This document shows positions 6,742 to 15,518 of a stretch of DNA of 39,832 nucleotides, one piece after another. Both the position numbers and the translations under genes were made by a program. The DNA is from Treponema sp. Lineage in GTDB: Bacteria; Spirochaetota; Spirochaetia; Treponematales; Treponemataceae. The notes under the pieces were generated by a model, which saw only the letters and a program-made list of their open reading frames with translations, had not been told where the DNA came from and did no database searches. The stretch covers positions 1 through 39,832 of the forward strand of contig JAILPY010000198.1 in the NCBI GenBank assembly GCA_024699235.1, given 5' to 3'. The first letter of the stretch is position 1. Every line of letters starts with the position of its first letter.

Positions 6742-8138
6742 GTAGAAGTTTGCTTTCTTATGAAGATGTTATAGAATCCTCCGGTGGTGTTCATGTTCTT
6801 GGAACAGGAACCTTCTGTTTTACAGACGTTCAGACAGACAGCCGTAATGTTGCTGAAGGTACTTTGTTTGTACCTCTGATTGGTGAGAATCAGGATGGGC
6901 ATGCTTATATTCCTCAGGCCATAGAAAAGGGTGCAAGGGTTGTTTTTGTAAATTTCAAGAATTTTGAAGCAGACAGCAATATGTATGCTTCGTTGTCTCA
7001 AAAGAATCCTTCTGTATTCTTTATTGCAGTAGATGATAATCTTTCTGCACTTCAGAAGATTGCAGGACGTTACGTAGAACAGTTTCCAGATTTGATAAAG
7101 ATTGGAGTTACAGGTTCTAGCGGAAAGACTACTACAAAGGAAATCCTTCGTTCTGTATTGTCGCAAAAATATAATGTAGTATCTAATAAAGGTAACCTTA
7201 ATAGTGAAACAGGGCTGCCTCTTTCTGTTTTTTCTATACGTCCAGAGCATAAAGTCGGACTGTTTGAAATGGGAATGAACAGGCAGGATGAAATTAAAGA
7301 AATTGCAGGAGTCCTTAAGCCTACATTTGCCGTTGTTACTAATATTGGTACAGCCCACATCGGAATTTTAGGCAGCAGAGCAAACATAGCTAAAGAAAAG
7401 TCTCATATTTTTGATTATATAAATCATTTTGGTACTGCAGTTATTCCTAAAGATGATGACTTTACAGAGTTTCTTGCTTCTCAGGTAGACGGTAATGTCG
7501 TCTATTACGGACAGGGAATGCCTGAAAATGTAACTATGACAGCTGACTGCGGATTAGATGGCATTGATTTTTCGATAAGTGGCATGCCTGTGCATCTTTC
7601 ATTGCCTGGATCTTATAACTATAAGAATGCTCTTGCCGCCGTAACTTTAGCTCAAGTCCTTGGACTTACTCCAGAAGAAATAAAGAATGGAGTTGAATCA
7701 TTTAAGTCTATTTTTGGCAGAAGCGAAATAATTCACGGTTATTATACTATAATAAAAGACTGTTATAATGCTAATCCTGACTCTATGGAAAAGGCTCTTG
7801 ACTTTATGTCTTCTGTAAATGGCAATCACAAGAAATTTCTAGTTCTTGGAGATATGCTTGAACTTGGATCCGATTCTGCTAAGGCTCATTCTCGAATCGG
7901 AGAAATTGCTTCTGAAATGGATTCTGTATGTGTTTTTGTAGGACCAGAAATGAATGCTGCCTATAAGTCATATACAGGTTCTGATTCAAAGTATGTTGCT
8001 GATAAATCTGATGGCAGCATTGCTGAGATTGTAGATTTCATAAAGCGAAATGCATCTAAGGATGATATTGTGCTTATTAAGGGATCTCGTGGAATGGCAT
8101 TGGAACGTGTATGTGATGCCCTGTCGGGAGAAGCGTAA
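6738..8138 (+). CDS. murF: UDP-N-acetylmuramoyl-tripeptide--D-alanyl-D-alanine ligase MurF
   Basis: MurF adds D-Ala-D-Ala to the UDP-MurNAc-tripeptide with ATP, the last cytoplasmic step of the peptidoglycan stem. The 466-residue protein has an N-terminal UDP-binding domain ('TDSRNVAEGTLFVPLIGENQ'), the Mur-ligase P-loop GVTGSSGKTTTKE from residue 123, 'NLNSETGLPLSVF', 'MGMNRQDEI', 'VTNIGTAHIG', and a C-terminal domain beginning about 310 ('GRSEIIHGYYTIIKDCYNANPDSM', 'VLGDMLELG', 'VLIKGSRGM'). The 'NANPDSM' and 'KGSRGM' motifs separate MurF from MurC/D/E. It is the only mur gene in this cluster, so the others must lie elsewhere. Confidence 0.95.
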   Translation: MSRSLLSYEDVIESSGGVHVLGTGTFCFTDVQTDSRNVAEGTLFVPLIGENQDGHAYIPQAIEKGARVVFVNFKNFEADSNMYASLSQKNPSVFFIAVDDNLSALQKIAGRYVEQFPDLIKIGVTGSSGKTTTKEILRSVLSQKYNVVSNKGNLNSETGLPLSVFSIRPEHKVGLFEMGMNRQDEIKEIAGVLKPTFAVVTNIGTAHIGILGSRANIAKEKSHIFDYINHFGTAVIPKDDDFTEFLASQVDGNVVYYGQGMPENVTMTADCGLDGIDFSISGMPVHLSLPGSYNYKNALAAVTLAQVLGLTPEEIKNGVESFKSIFGRSEIIHGYYTIIKDCYNANPDSMEKALDFMSSVNGNHKKFLVLGDMLELGSDSAKAHSRIGEIASEMDSVCVFVGPEMNAAYKSYTGSDSKYVADKSDGSIAEIVDFIKRNASKDDIVLIKGSRGMALERVCDALSGEA

Positions 8139-8140
8139 TA

Positions 8141-9289
8141 ATGTCTGAGTTTACATTTAAGACTGACAGGACTGTAGGCTCATACGTAAAAAGTGACTTA
8201 CTGTTTATTATATGCATATTGATTTTATGGGGCCTTGGGCTATTCATGCTTTATATCTGTACTCCTTATACAGGCGAGCGTTTGTTTTCTAATAAGTATT
8301 ATTTTGTTACTAGGCAGCTTGTATGGTCTTTTATTGGTTTTGCAGGACTGGTATTTTTTGCATTGATTCCAATGCAGTCTCTTAGAAAGATGCTTCCTTT
8401 AATTGTACTTGGAACTCTTATACTGTGTGTTGTTGCCATGCTTCCTGGAATAGGAAGTGAAAGAAAAGGTGCGGCCAGATGGATTAGACTTGGAAATTTC
8501 GGCACTATACAGCCTTCAGAATTTGCAAAATTTGCAGTTGTTCTTTTTCTTTCAAACCTTTTTAGTAAGCATATTGATGATGAACCGAAAGGTAAGCAGA
8601 ACTTTCAGTATCCATTTGTAGGATTGCTGATTTTTGTAGTAGTCATATTTTTGCAGAAAGATTTTTCAACTGGACTGTTTGTGTTTTTTGTAGGAAGCGT
8701 GATGTTCTTTGTTGCTGGAGTTTTGATGTCATGGTTTATTCCTTTAATGCTATTGGCAATTCCTGCAATTGTATTGATGATTGCTATAGAACCGTATCGT
8801 CTTATGCGTGTCATAGCATTCTTTCATCCTGAAGAATACACTCTTTCTTCTGGATATCAGAAATTTGCTTCTCAAAGGGCAATTTCATCTGGAGGAATTT
8901 GGGGAAACGGTTTTGGTTCTGGACTTACAGAGGTATTTAAGATTCCAGAAGTTCAGACTGACTATATTTTTGCAGGCTGGGTTGATGCAATGGGGCTTTT
9001 TGGGGTAACCGTATTTTTTTTCCTTTTGATTTTTTTCGCATGGCGCGGTTATCGCATTGCTTTTTGTGCTAAGGACAGTTTTGCTTCGTATGCTGCTTTT
9101 GGTTGCGTTACGAATCTTGTAGTGCAGTCTCTGCTAAACTGTGCCGTAGTATGTGGTTCTGTTCCTACAACAGGAGTGACACTGCCATTTTTTTCTTCTG
9201 GCGGATCTTCTCTTATTGTGACTTTATGTATGTGTGGATTTATAATTAATGCTTCTCGTCCAGAAAAAGATGAGGAAAGTTGGTTTTAG
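8141..9289 (+). CDS. ftsW: Septal peptidoglycan glycosyltransferase FtsW (SEDS family)
   Basis: FtsW polymerises lipid II at the septum with a partner transpeptidase. The 382-residue protein has about ten hydrophobic helices and SEDS signatures: 'GIGSERKGAARWIRLG', 'IQPSEFAKFAVV', 'KDFSTGL', 'ERLFSNKYYF' early on, 'EVQTDYIFA' and 'PTTGVTLPFFSSGGSS' near the C-terminus. It starts 2 bp after murF stops (TAATAATG). RodA is the alternative SEDS paralogue; division-cluster location favours FtsW. Confidence 0.93.
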   Translation: MSEFTFKTDRTVGSYVKSDLLFIICILILWGLGLFMLYICTPYTGERLFSNKYYFVTRQLVWSFIGFAGLVFFALIPMQSLRKMLPLIVLGTLILCVVAMLPGIGSERKGAARWIRLGNFGTIQPSEFAKFAVVLFLSNLFSKHIDDEPKGKQNFQYPFVGLLIFVVVIFLQKDFSTGLFVFFVGSVMFFVAGVLMSWFIPLMLLAIPAIVLMIAIEPYRLMRVIAFFHPEEYTLSSGYQKFASQRAISSGGIWGNGFGSGLTEVFKIPEVQTDYIFAGWVDAMGLFGVTVFFFLLIFFAWRGYRIAFCAKDSFASYAAFGCVTNLVVQSLLNCAVVCGSVPTTGVTLPFFSSGGSSLIVTLCMCGFIINASRPEKDEESWF

Positions 9290-9306
9290 AGGGAGAGTGT
9301 GTATAA

Positions 9307-10113
9307 ATGAGTGATTTTGTGGTTTCAGATCATATGCCTGTAACAGAAAAAGGGCAGAAAAAAGATTCCCGCATAACTATTGTAAAGATAATAGTACTTA
9401 TACTATGCATTCTATTAGTTATAGAAGGCATATTCTATATGCTTGTGATTCCTTGTCTTGCTCCTGTAAAAGTTCAGTTTTCAGGGTTAAAGAATCTTTC
9501 GTCATCAGTCTTGTTGGAAAAACTTTCTCAGACAGGAGGAGTTACATGGATACAGTTTGATTCAAGTAAGGCTGTTGATAATTTAAGTACGCTTTCTGCA
9601 GTTGATACTGTATCGGTAGATAAAATCTTTCCTGATAAGGTTGTGATTGACGTTAAGGAAAGGACACCTGTTGCAAAGACGATTGTTTCTATAAATGGAC
9701 GTTCTATGTCTGTTCAAATTGACGAAAATGGTGTATTATTTTCTAACGCATCATCAGTTGCCAATGACAGCAATATTCCTCTTATTTCTGGCCTTCCTAT
9801 TGAAAATATGCAGCCAGGGATGAGGTTTCCTGCAAAATATAAACCTCTTATGGCTCAGATTGCAGAAATTCAGAAACTGCCGCAAAAATATTTTGTTGCT
9901 ATTTCTGAGATTCAGGTTGTTCCAAAGGAATATGGCAATTATGAACTCGTACTTTATCCTATTCATACTCATGTAAGGGTTCTTACTGATCGCTCGTTAA
10001 ATGAAGAGGCTTTGAAGTATATGATGGTTGTTCTTGATGTTGTGAATTCGCTTGAGCCTGGAGTCCGTGAAATTGACCTTCGCTATGGTTCTGTTTCATA
10101 CAGGTCTCGTTAA
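9307..10113 (+). CDS. ftsQ: FtsQ/DivIB cell division protein
   Basis: A bitopic division protein of 268 residues: cytoplasmic tail, one membrane helix at about 23-50 (IIVLILCILLVIEGIFYML), then a POTRA domain beginning 'VKVQFSGLKNLSSSVLLEKL' and the FtsQ-type segment 'DTVSVDKIFPDKVVIDVKERTPVA'. The C-terminal part ends 'EIDLRYGSVSYR', the usual FtsQ/DivIB close. It scaffolds FtsL/FtsB and controls FtsW-FtsI. Location between ftsW and ftsA agrees. Start ATG follows GGGAGAGTGTGTATAA. Confidence 0.88.
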   Translation: MSDFVVSDHMPVTEKGQKKDSRITIVKIIVLILCILLVIEGIFYMLVIPCLAPVKVQFSGLKNLSSSVLLEKLSQTGGVTWIQFDSSKAVDNLSTLSAVDTVSVDKIFPDKVVIDVKERTPVAKTIVSINGRSMSVQIDENGVLFSNASSVANDSNIPLISGLPIENMQPGMRFPAKYKPLMAQIAEIQKLPQKYFVAISEIQVVPKEYGNYELVLYPIHTHVRVLTDRSLNEEALKYMMVVLDVVNSLEPGVREIDLRYGSVSYRSR

Positions 10114-10134
10114 TTATTATTTGGGAGAATATTT

Positions 10135-11394
10135 TTGAGCAACATTATAGTTGGTCTTGATATTGGAACTGCATTCATCAAGACTGTTATAGGAGAAATT
10201 GACTCAGAAAATAAGCTAGAGATAATAGGATTCTCAAAAAAGCCTTCAAATGGCGTCCGCAATGGCGTTATAGTTAATATTGATGCTGCTGTTGCTGCAA
10301 TAAAGGAGTCCGTAGATGCAGCAGAACAGTTGGCTGGTGTTGAAGTAGAGGCTGTTTATGCCGCTCTTGGCGGTTCATTAGTGGAAGGTCAGAATTCTGA
10401 AGGGGATGTCGTTGTAGATACGACATCTCGACTGCGTTCTCTTGAAATAGATGAAGATGCGAAAAGGCGTGCCCAAGAGTCTTCAAGGGCTATAGAACTT
10501 CCTCTTGAAAAAAAAGCCCTCCATGCTGTCGTTCAGGAATATATTGTTGATGATTTGCCGGGATGTAAAGATCCTATAGGCATTATTGGAAAACGTCTAA
10601 AAGTTAGGGTACATATAATATCAGCTTCAGAAACAGCATGGTCGAATTTGGGAAATTGCGTTAACCGTGCCGGTTATGATTTAATTGGAGTCTGGTCTAA
10701 GACTCTTGTTTCTGCGATGGCTACAATCCATGAAGATGAGCAAGACCTTGGTTCTATTCTTATAGATTTGGGAGCAGGTTCTACAGATGTCATTGTTATT
10801 AATAAAGGCGCTCCTGTATATATGACTTCAATTCCTGTGGGCGGAAATCTTGTAACTAGTGATATAGCTCTTGTAAAAGGATTGCCTGTTGAAGAAGCTG
10901 AAAAAATAAAGGTTCAGAATGGCTGCTGTTGGATTCAGGGAAATGAACTTGAGCAGGAAGTTATTATTCCGAGCATTGGTGGAAGAGGACCTGAGCAGAC
11001 GACTCAGTATGAATTGTGTCAGATTATTCAGCCTAGGGTTGATGAAATATTTTCAATGGTAAAAAAAGAAATTGTAAGGCATGCAAATCTGACAAAGCTT
11101 AACGGAAGCATTGTTTTGACGGGTGGAGGAGCTTTGATGCCAGGTATTGTACAGCTTGCACAAAGTGTATGGGGGACTTCTTCTGTAAGAATAGGCACTC
11201 TGTCTGATTATGGAAATTTGGATCAAGAATACAGGGATGCTGACTTTGCTACTGCAGTTGGGCTTGTTATACAGAATAAGGATTCTGTTGCTAAAAATAC
11301 CCGTCAGAAAGGTAAGGATAGGTTTTCTGACGAAAAAAAAGATTCAGAAGGCGTTGGAAAAAAATTATCTAAGCTATTTAAAAACTTCTTTTAA
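10135..11394 (+). CDS. ftsA: Cell division protein FtsA (actin-like)
   Basis: FtsA is an actin-fold ATPase that tethers FtsZ to the membrane. The 419-residue protein starts at TTG 10135 behind GGGAGAATATT. It shows the phosphate-1 motif 'GLDIGTAFIKTVIGE', 'LIDLGAGSTDV' (phosphate 2, near residue 210) and 'GSIVLTGGGALMPGI' (adenosine motif). The last residues, GKKLSKLFKNFF, form the amphipathic membrane-targeting helix expected of FtsA, preceded by a charged linker. Neighbours ftsQ and ftsZ confirm the identity. Confidence 0.95.
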   Translation: MSNIIVGLDIGTAFIKTVIGEIDSENKLEIIGFSKKPSNGVRNGVIVNIDAAVAAIKESVDAAEQLAGVEVEAVYAALGGSLVEGQNSEGDVVVDTTSRLRSLEIDEDAKRRAQESSRAIELPLEKKALHAVVQEYIVDDLPGCKDPIGIIGKRLKVRVHIISASETAWSNLGNCVNRAGYDLIGVWSKTLVSAMATIHEDEQDLGSILIDLGAGSTDVIVINKGAPVYMTSIPVGGNLVTSDIALVKGLPVEEAEKIKVQNGCCWIQGNELEQEVIIPSIGGRGPEQTTQYELCQIIQPRVDEIFSMVKKEIVRHANLTKLNGSIVLTGGGALMPGIVQLAQSVWGTSSVRIGTLSDYGNLDQEYRDADFATAVGLVIQNKDSVAKNTRQKGKDRFSDEKKDSEGVGKKLSKLFKNFF

Positions 11395-11416
11395 TATATT
11401 AGAATAATGTAGAAAA

Positions 11417-11452
11417 CCTTATTTTGACTAGGGGGATATATTTAAAATAAGG
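11417..11452 (+). repeat. 9-bp perfect inverted repeat in the ftsA-ftsZ gap
   Basis: CCTTATTTT (11417-11425) and AAAATAAGG (11444-11452) are exact complements around an 18-nt purine-rich loop (including GGGGG). There is no U-tract, so it is not a normal terminator. In the operon mRNA it would be a hairpin 24 nt before the ftsZ start, and could affect RNA processing or stability. Function is inferred only from position. Confidence 0.55.
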
Positions 11453-11475
11453 ATGTATGGGGTTGGGAGGAAGAC

Positions 11476-12840
11476 ATGATAGAATTGTCTGTTGTAAATG
11501 ATGTGAATTCAGATGTATCTGCTGTTAGTCCAACGGTAATTAAGATCATCGGTTGCGGCGGCGGCGGATCTAATGCTGTAAACAGAATGATTGATGCTGG
11601 CGTAAAAGATGTAGAATTTATTGTTGTAAACACAGATTTACAGGCTTTAAGAGTTTCTAAGGCACAAAGAAAAATCGCAATAGGACAAAAGCTTACAGGT
11701 GGTTTAGGTGCTGGCGGTAATCCTGCCGTCGGAGAAAATGCTGCTAAAGAAGATGTAGATAATATTAAAAATATAGTTCAGGGTTCTGATATGGTTATCA
11801 TAACAGCAGGAATGGGTGGTGGAACTGGTACAGGTTCTGCTCCAGTCGTAGCTAATGTTGCCCGTGAAAGCGGAGCTTTGACGATAGCTGTTGTTACAAC
11901 TCCATTTGATTTTGAAGGTCCTGTAAGAATGAAGAATGCACAGGATGGAATCAAAAAACTTCGTGAAAATGTTGATAGCCTTATAATTATTCCAAATTCC
12001 CAAATAATGAAGATTGTTGAAAAGAAACTTAATTTCAAGCAAGCTTTTAGACTGGCAGATGATGTTTTATGCCAGGGAGTACAGGGAATTTCTGAAGTTA
12101 TTACTGTGCCTGGTGACATTAATCTTGACTTTGCTGATGTAAAGTCTGTTATGAAAAATCAAGGTAATGCAATTTTAGGCGTAGGTTTCGGAGAAGGTGA
12201 AAATAGGGCTGTCGATGCTGCTCAGGCTGCAATTTCTAATCCAATGCTTGAAGACTGTCAGATTGATGGTGCTTCAAAGATTTTGATTAATATTACTGGA
12301 GATGACAGCCTTGCAATGACAGAAGTTGAAGAAATTACTAATAATATTAAGGCTTCTGCTGCTCCTAATGTTGAAATATTCCTTGGCCTGTCTACTAATA
12401 CAGAAATGAATGGTAAAGTTTCAGTTACTGTAATTGCTACGGGATTTAAATCTGAAAATGAAGATGATTCTTTTGAGGAACAGTCTGCAAAGCCTGTTAA
12501 TGAAAACGTATTGGATTACGGTGATTTTGAAAGAGTTATTCAGGGTAAGAGTAATTTTGAGGCACGTACAGCAGTAAAGGAAGATCCTGTGCAGAAGGTC
12601 AGTCCTGTAATGCTTGATAAAAAATCTCTTGATAAGATAAAAGAAACTCCTGTTCCTCAGGAATCTGTCCAGGAATCTCTTGCTAAGGCCCTAAACAGGG
12701 TTTCAGTTCCTTCCTCTGGAAGAGGGTTGACCCCTCCTCCAGGATATTCAAGAAATGGTTCGGATTTAAATCAACCTGCTATATGGAGAAAGAATCTTGA
12801 TGGTCTCTCCAGGAGTATAAATTTATCTGATGATAAATAA
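11476..12840 (+). CDS. ftsZ: Cell division GTPase FtsZ
   Basis: FtsZ polymerises into the cytokinetic ring. The 454-residue protein has 'IKIIGCGGGGSNAVNRMI' near residue 15, the tubulin signature 'GGGTGTGSAP', 'TTPFDFEGPVR', and the T7-loop region 'VPGDINLDFADVKSVM'. After about residue 320 comes a variable linker rich in Glu, Lys, Pro and Ser. The conserved C-terminal peptide seems to be LNQPAIWRKN at 431-440, but about 14 further residues follow it, so it is not at the extreme terminus. Start is ATG 11476 after GGGAGGAAGAC. The stop overlaps the xerC start by 11 bp. Confidence 0.96.
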   Translation: MIELSVVNDVNSDVSAVSPTVIKIIGCGGGGSNAVNRMIDAGVKDVEFIVVNTDLQALRVSKAQRKIAIGQKLTGGLGAGGNPAVGENAAKEDVDNIKNIVQGSDMVIITAGMGGGTGTGSAPVVANVARESGALTIAVVTTPFDFEGPVRMKNAQDGIKKLRENVDSLIIIPNSQIMKIVEKKLNFKQAFRLADDVLCQGVQGISEVITVPGDINLDFADVKSVMKNQGNAILGVGFGEGENRAVDAAQAAISNPMLEDCQIDGASKILINITGDDSLAMTEVEEITNNIKASAAPNVEIFLGLSTNTEMNGKVSVTVIATGFKSENEDDSFEEQSAKPVNENVLDYGDFERVIQGKSNFEARTAVKEDPVQKVSPVMLDKKSLDKIKETPVPQESVQESLAKALNRVSVPSSGRGLTPPPGYSRNGSDLNQPAIWRKNLDGLSRSINLSDDK

Positions 12841-13750
12841 TGATTCTGTCGTGCAGGAATTCTTTGATGATTTTGTTTTTGTGGAAGGACGTTCTCAGCT
12901 TTCTGCAGAAACATATAGATTTTGCATAAAAGAATTTCTTGCATGGATGGAAAATAACTCTATAGACCTTTCTTCAGTAACGGAAAAAGAATTATTCCTG
13001 TATATTCGTTGGAGGCATACGCAAGGCATTCAAGATGTTTCGATTGCAAAGGATGTTTCTGCCCTTCGTGCTTTCGGAACGTTTTTAAAGCATAAGGGAC
13101 TGTGGCATAAGAATGTTTGTCTTGAACTTGAGCATCCGTCATTATCTAGAAATCTTCCTAGGGTTTTGTCTGTTGAACAGATAGATGAACTTCTTGATTC
13201 TATTGATACCAGTAAGCCTCTTGGAGTACGGGACAGAGCCCTATATGAATTGATATATAGCTGTGGATTACGGATTAGTGAAGCCTGTTCTCTGCTTATG
13301 GGAAATGTTCACTTTGACGAAAAATTAATAATAGTTCATGGAAAAGGTGACAAAGAGCGTATGGTTCCTTTTGGGGATGTCGCTCGGAACTGGCTTCATT
13401 TATGGATTTATGATTTCAGGAACCAATTTGTTAAATCAAATAATGTGAATGAGGTATTTGTAAACAGCAGGGGAAATCCTCTTTCACGTAAAGGTGTGTG
13501 GAAAAACTTTCAGGCTATGGAAGTAAAGTCTGGTGTTCACGCAAAAGTTCATACTTTGAGGCATTCTTTTGCTACACATCTTCTTGCAGGAGGTGCAGAC
13601 CTGCGTTCTGTTCAGGAACTTCTTGGGCATGCAGATCTTTCAACCACACAGATATATACACATATAGATAATGAACAGCTTCGGGAATATCATAAAGGGT
13701 ATTTTCCCGGTCATAAAAATAGTGAATCGTCTGATAAAAAGGGGAAATAA
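12830..13750 (+). CDS. xerC: Tyrosine recombinase, XerC-like
   Basis: Xer recombinases resolve chromosome dimers at dif during division. The 306-residue protein has a SAM-like N-terminal core-binding domain (to about 100) and a catalytic domain with all expected residues: Arg148 (CGLRISEACSL), Lys172 (GKGDKER), His241/Arg244 (HTLRHSFATH), His267 (LLGHADLSTTQ) and Tyr276 (IYTHI). It begins inside the 3' end of ftsZ, so the two are co-translated. A second Xer gene lies at 17643; which is XerC or XerD is set by order in treponemes as I recall it, not by a diagnostic residue. Confidence 0.88.
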   Translation: MINNDSVVQEFFDDFVFVEGRSQLSAETYRFCIKEFLAWMENNSIDLSSVTEKELFLYIRWRHTQGIQDVSIAKDVSALRAFGTFLKHKGLWHKNVCLELEHPSLSRNLPRVLSVEQIDELLDSIDTSKPLGVRDRALYELIYSCGLRISEACSLLMGNVHFDEKLIIVHGKGDKERMVPFGDVARNWLHLWIYDFRNQFVKSNNVNEVFVNSRGNPLSRKGVWKNFQAMEVKSGVHAKVHTLRHSFATHLLAGGADLRSVQELLGHADLSTTQIYTHIDNEQLREYHKGYFPGHKNSESSDKKGK

Positions 13751-13752
13751 TT

Positions 13753-14496
13753 ATGAAGATTAGAAATTTTTCTTTTATGGCATTTATTGCTGTAACATGC
13801 TTTGCAATGGTTTCATGCGGTCCTTCTTATAATTCTATAAAACGCATGCAGAAAATGGAAGAAGGCGTTTCAAATCCTACAACAAAGGAAGAACTTAAAG
13901 AAGCTTTAAAAAAATATGATGCAAGGGCTTTGGATCTTGTGACTACTCAGGCTCAGGAAGGAATGTGGTATAAAATACTTGGTACCCGCTATCTTGATGA
14001 AGGCATGTATAAGGAAGCTTACGAAGCTTTTAAGCAGGCAGTACTGTTCTTCCCTAATAATCAGAATTTATATTATTACATTGGTATATGTGCCGGATAT
14101 CTTTCAAATACAGAATTGGATTATAATGCAACAGGCGGACTTGACAGTGCTACTAAAAAAATGAACTATCTTAAGCTTGCTGAATCTGCATATCTTACTT
14201 CTCTTGAAATTGATCCTAAGTATTATCGTTCAATGTATGCTCTTGGTGTTCTTTATGTATTTGAATTAAAAGAGCCTGAATCTGCAATTCCTTATCTGGA
14301 ACGTTTTCTTGAAGTTCAGAAGAGGGATACTGATGGAATGTTTGTACTTGCCAATGCATACTATATGATAAGTGAATTCGATAAGGCAATCGCCTTATAT
14401 GATCAAATTATAAAGATAAATCCAAATGCTCAGAAAACATCTGATGCTCAGAGAAATAAGAAGGCTGTACTTGACGCACAGTATGCTTCTAATTAA
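13753..14496 (+). CDS. TPR-repeat lipoprotein
   Basis: The 247-residue product has a lipoprotein signal with lipobox AMVSC, so Cys22 would be acylated and the protein anchored to a membrane on the periplasmic side. From about residue 70 there are TPR-like helix pairs: 'GMWYKILGTRYLDEGMYKEAYEAF', 'YYRSMYALGVLYV...AIPYLERFLEV', and 'GMFVLANAYYMISEFDKAIALYDQIIKINP'. TPRs mediate protein contacts. It follows xerC by 2 bp and precedes dprA, within the division operon, which suggests an envelope or division role, but no specific function can be assigned. Confidence 0.75.
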   Translation: MKIRNFSFMAFIAVTCFAMVSCGPSYNSIKRMQKMEEGVSNPTTKEELKEALKKYDARALDLVTTQAQEGMWYKILGTRYLDEGMYKEAYEAFKQAVLFFPNNQNLYYYIGICAGYLSNTELDYNATGGLDSATKKMNYLKLAESAYLTSLEIDPKYYRSMYALGVLYVFELKEPESAIPYLERFLEVQKRDTDGMFVLANAYYMISEFDKAIALYDQIIKINPNAQKTSDAQRNKKAVLDAQYASN

Positions 14497-14507
14497 TCTG
14501 TATATCT

Positions 14508-15494
14508 GTGGATTTAGTAGATATTGCACTAACTTCTCTTTCTTTTCTTACTTTAAAAGAAAAGATTCTTTTAAAAAAGAATATTGACAGTCTAGACAGT
14601 CTTGCTGTACTTTCTATAAAAGATATTTCTTCTATAATAGGTCGTGTCATAAATACTTCTTTATGGAACGGGCGTGAAACTTCTGTCTGTGTACGGAAAA
14701 GTGCCGCTATTATGGAAGCGCAGCATATAAATGCTGTGCACTACGAAGATTGTGACTATCCTGCATTATTGAGGGAAATTGTTAATCCTCCATATATATT
14801 ATTTTATAGAGGAAACATTCATTCTTTGCAAAAGGAATGTGTCTCTGTTGTGGGAACTAGGAATGTCTGTAGGGAAACAGCTCAGGAAACTTTTGATTTT
14901 GCACATGATGCTGCCTGTGATTCACTTACAGTTGTCAGCGGAAATGCTTTCGGCATTGACAGTTTTGCTCATAAAGGAGCCTTGTCTTCCGGAGTAAAAT
15001 CATGTACAGCTGCTATTTTGCCATGTGGAATTGATACTATTGTTCCTAGTGGCCATAAAATGCTTGTACAAAAGATTCTTGAAAGTGAAGGTCTTATTGC
15101 AAGTGAATATATTCCTGGATGCCCGGCAGTGCCTTGGCGCTTTGTACAGAGAAACAGGATTATTGCTGCTCTTTCTCCAGTGACTGTTGTAATGCAGGCT
15201 CCTCCTGGAAGCGGGGCTTTAATAACAGCTTCATTTGCATTGGACTTTAACAGAGATGTAATGTTTCATGAAAGCGGGTTTTGTCCTGAAGCATTAAAAA
15301 TATCTCAGAATAAAGTAAAGAGGCTTAGCTCTGATAAGAAAACAAAAAAGAAACTGGAACATTCTTCTGAATATTACATAGAAGCAGGAGCTCCTGTTAT
15401 CAGGGATTATGCCGAATATAAAACAGTAAAGTATGACGCTCCGGGAACCCATAGTAAGGTTGTTTCCAGACAGTTATATTTTACAGACTTGTAA
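14508..15494 (+). CDS. dprA: DNA-processing protein DprA/Smf, divergent
   Basis: DprA binds single-stranded DNA and loads RecA during natural transformation. The 328-residue protein has an N-terminal helical part and a Rossmann-like core: 'CVSVVGTRNVCRET', 'VVSGNAFGIDSFAHKGAL' (canonical SGxAxGIDxxAHxGAL) and 'FVQRNRIIAALSPVTVVMQA' with 'SGALITASFALDFNRDV'. The usual VPG segment after that is replaced ('VMFHESGFCP'), and the C-terminal 60 residues show no winged-helix domain. Start GTG 14508 lacks a good Shine-Dalgarno and is the least certain point. The gene precedes topA, a common pairing in many bacteria. Confidence 0.82.
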   Translation: MDLVDIALTSLSFLTLKEKILLKKNIDSLDSLAVLSIKDISSIIGRVINTSLWNGRETSVCVRKSAAIMEAQHINAVHYEDCDYPALLREIVNPPYILFYRGNIHSLQKECVSVVGTRNVCRETAQETFDFAHDAACDSLTVVSGNAFGIDSFAHKGALSSGVKSCTAAILPCGIDTIVPSGHKMLVQKILESEGLIASEYIPGCPAVPWRFVQRNRIIAALSPVTVVMQAPPGSGALITASFALDFNRDVMFHESGFCPEALKISQNKVKRLSSDKKTKKKLEHSSEYYIEAGAPVIRDYAEYKTVKYDAPGTHSKVVSRQLYFTDL

Positions 15495-15518
15495 AAAATA
15501 GGAATCAAAGGAAGGACT

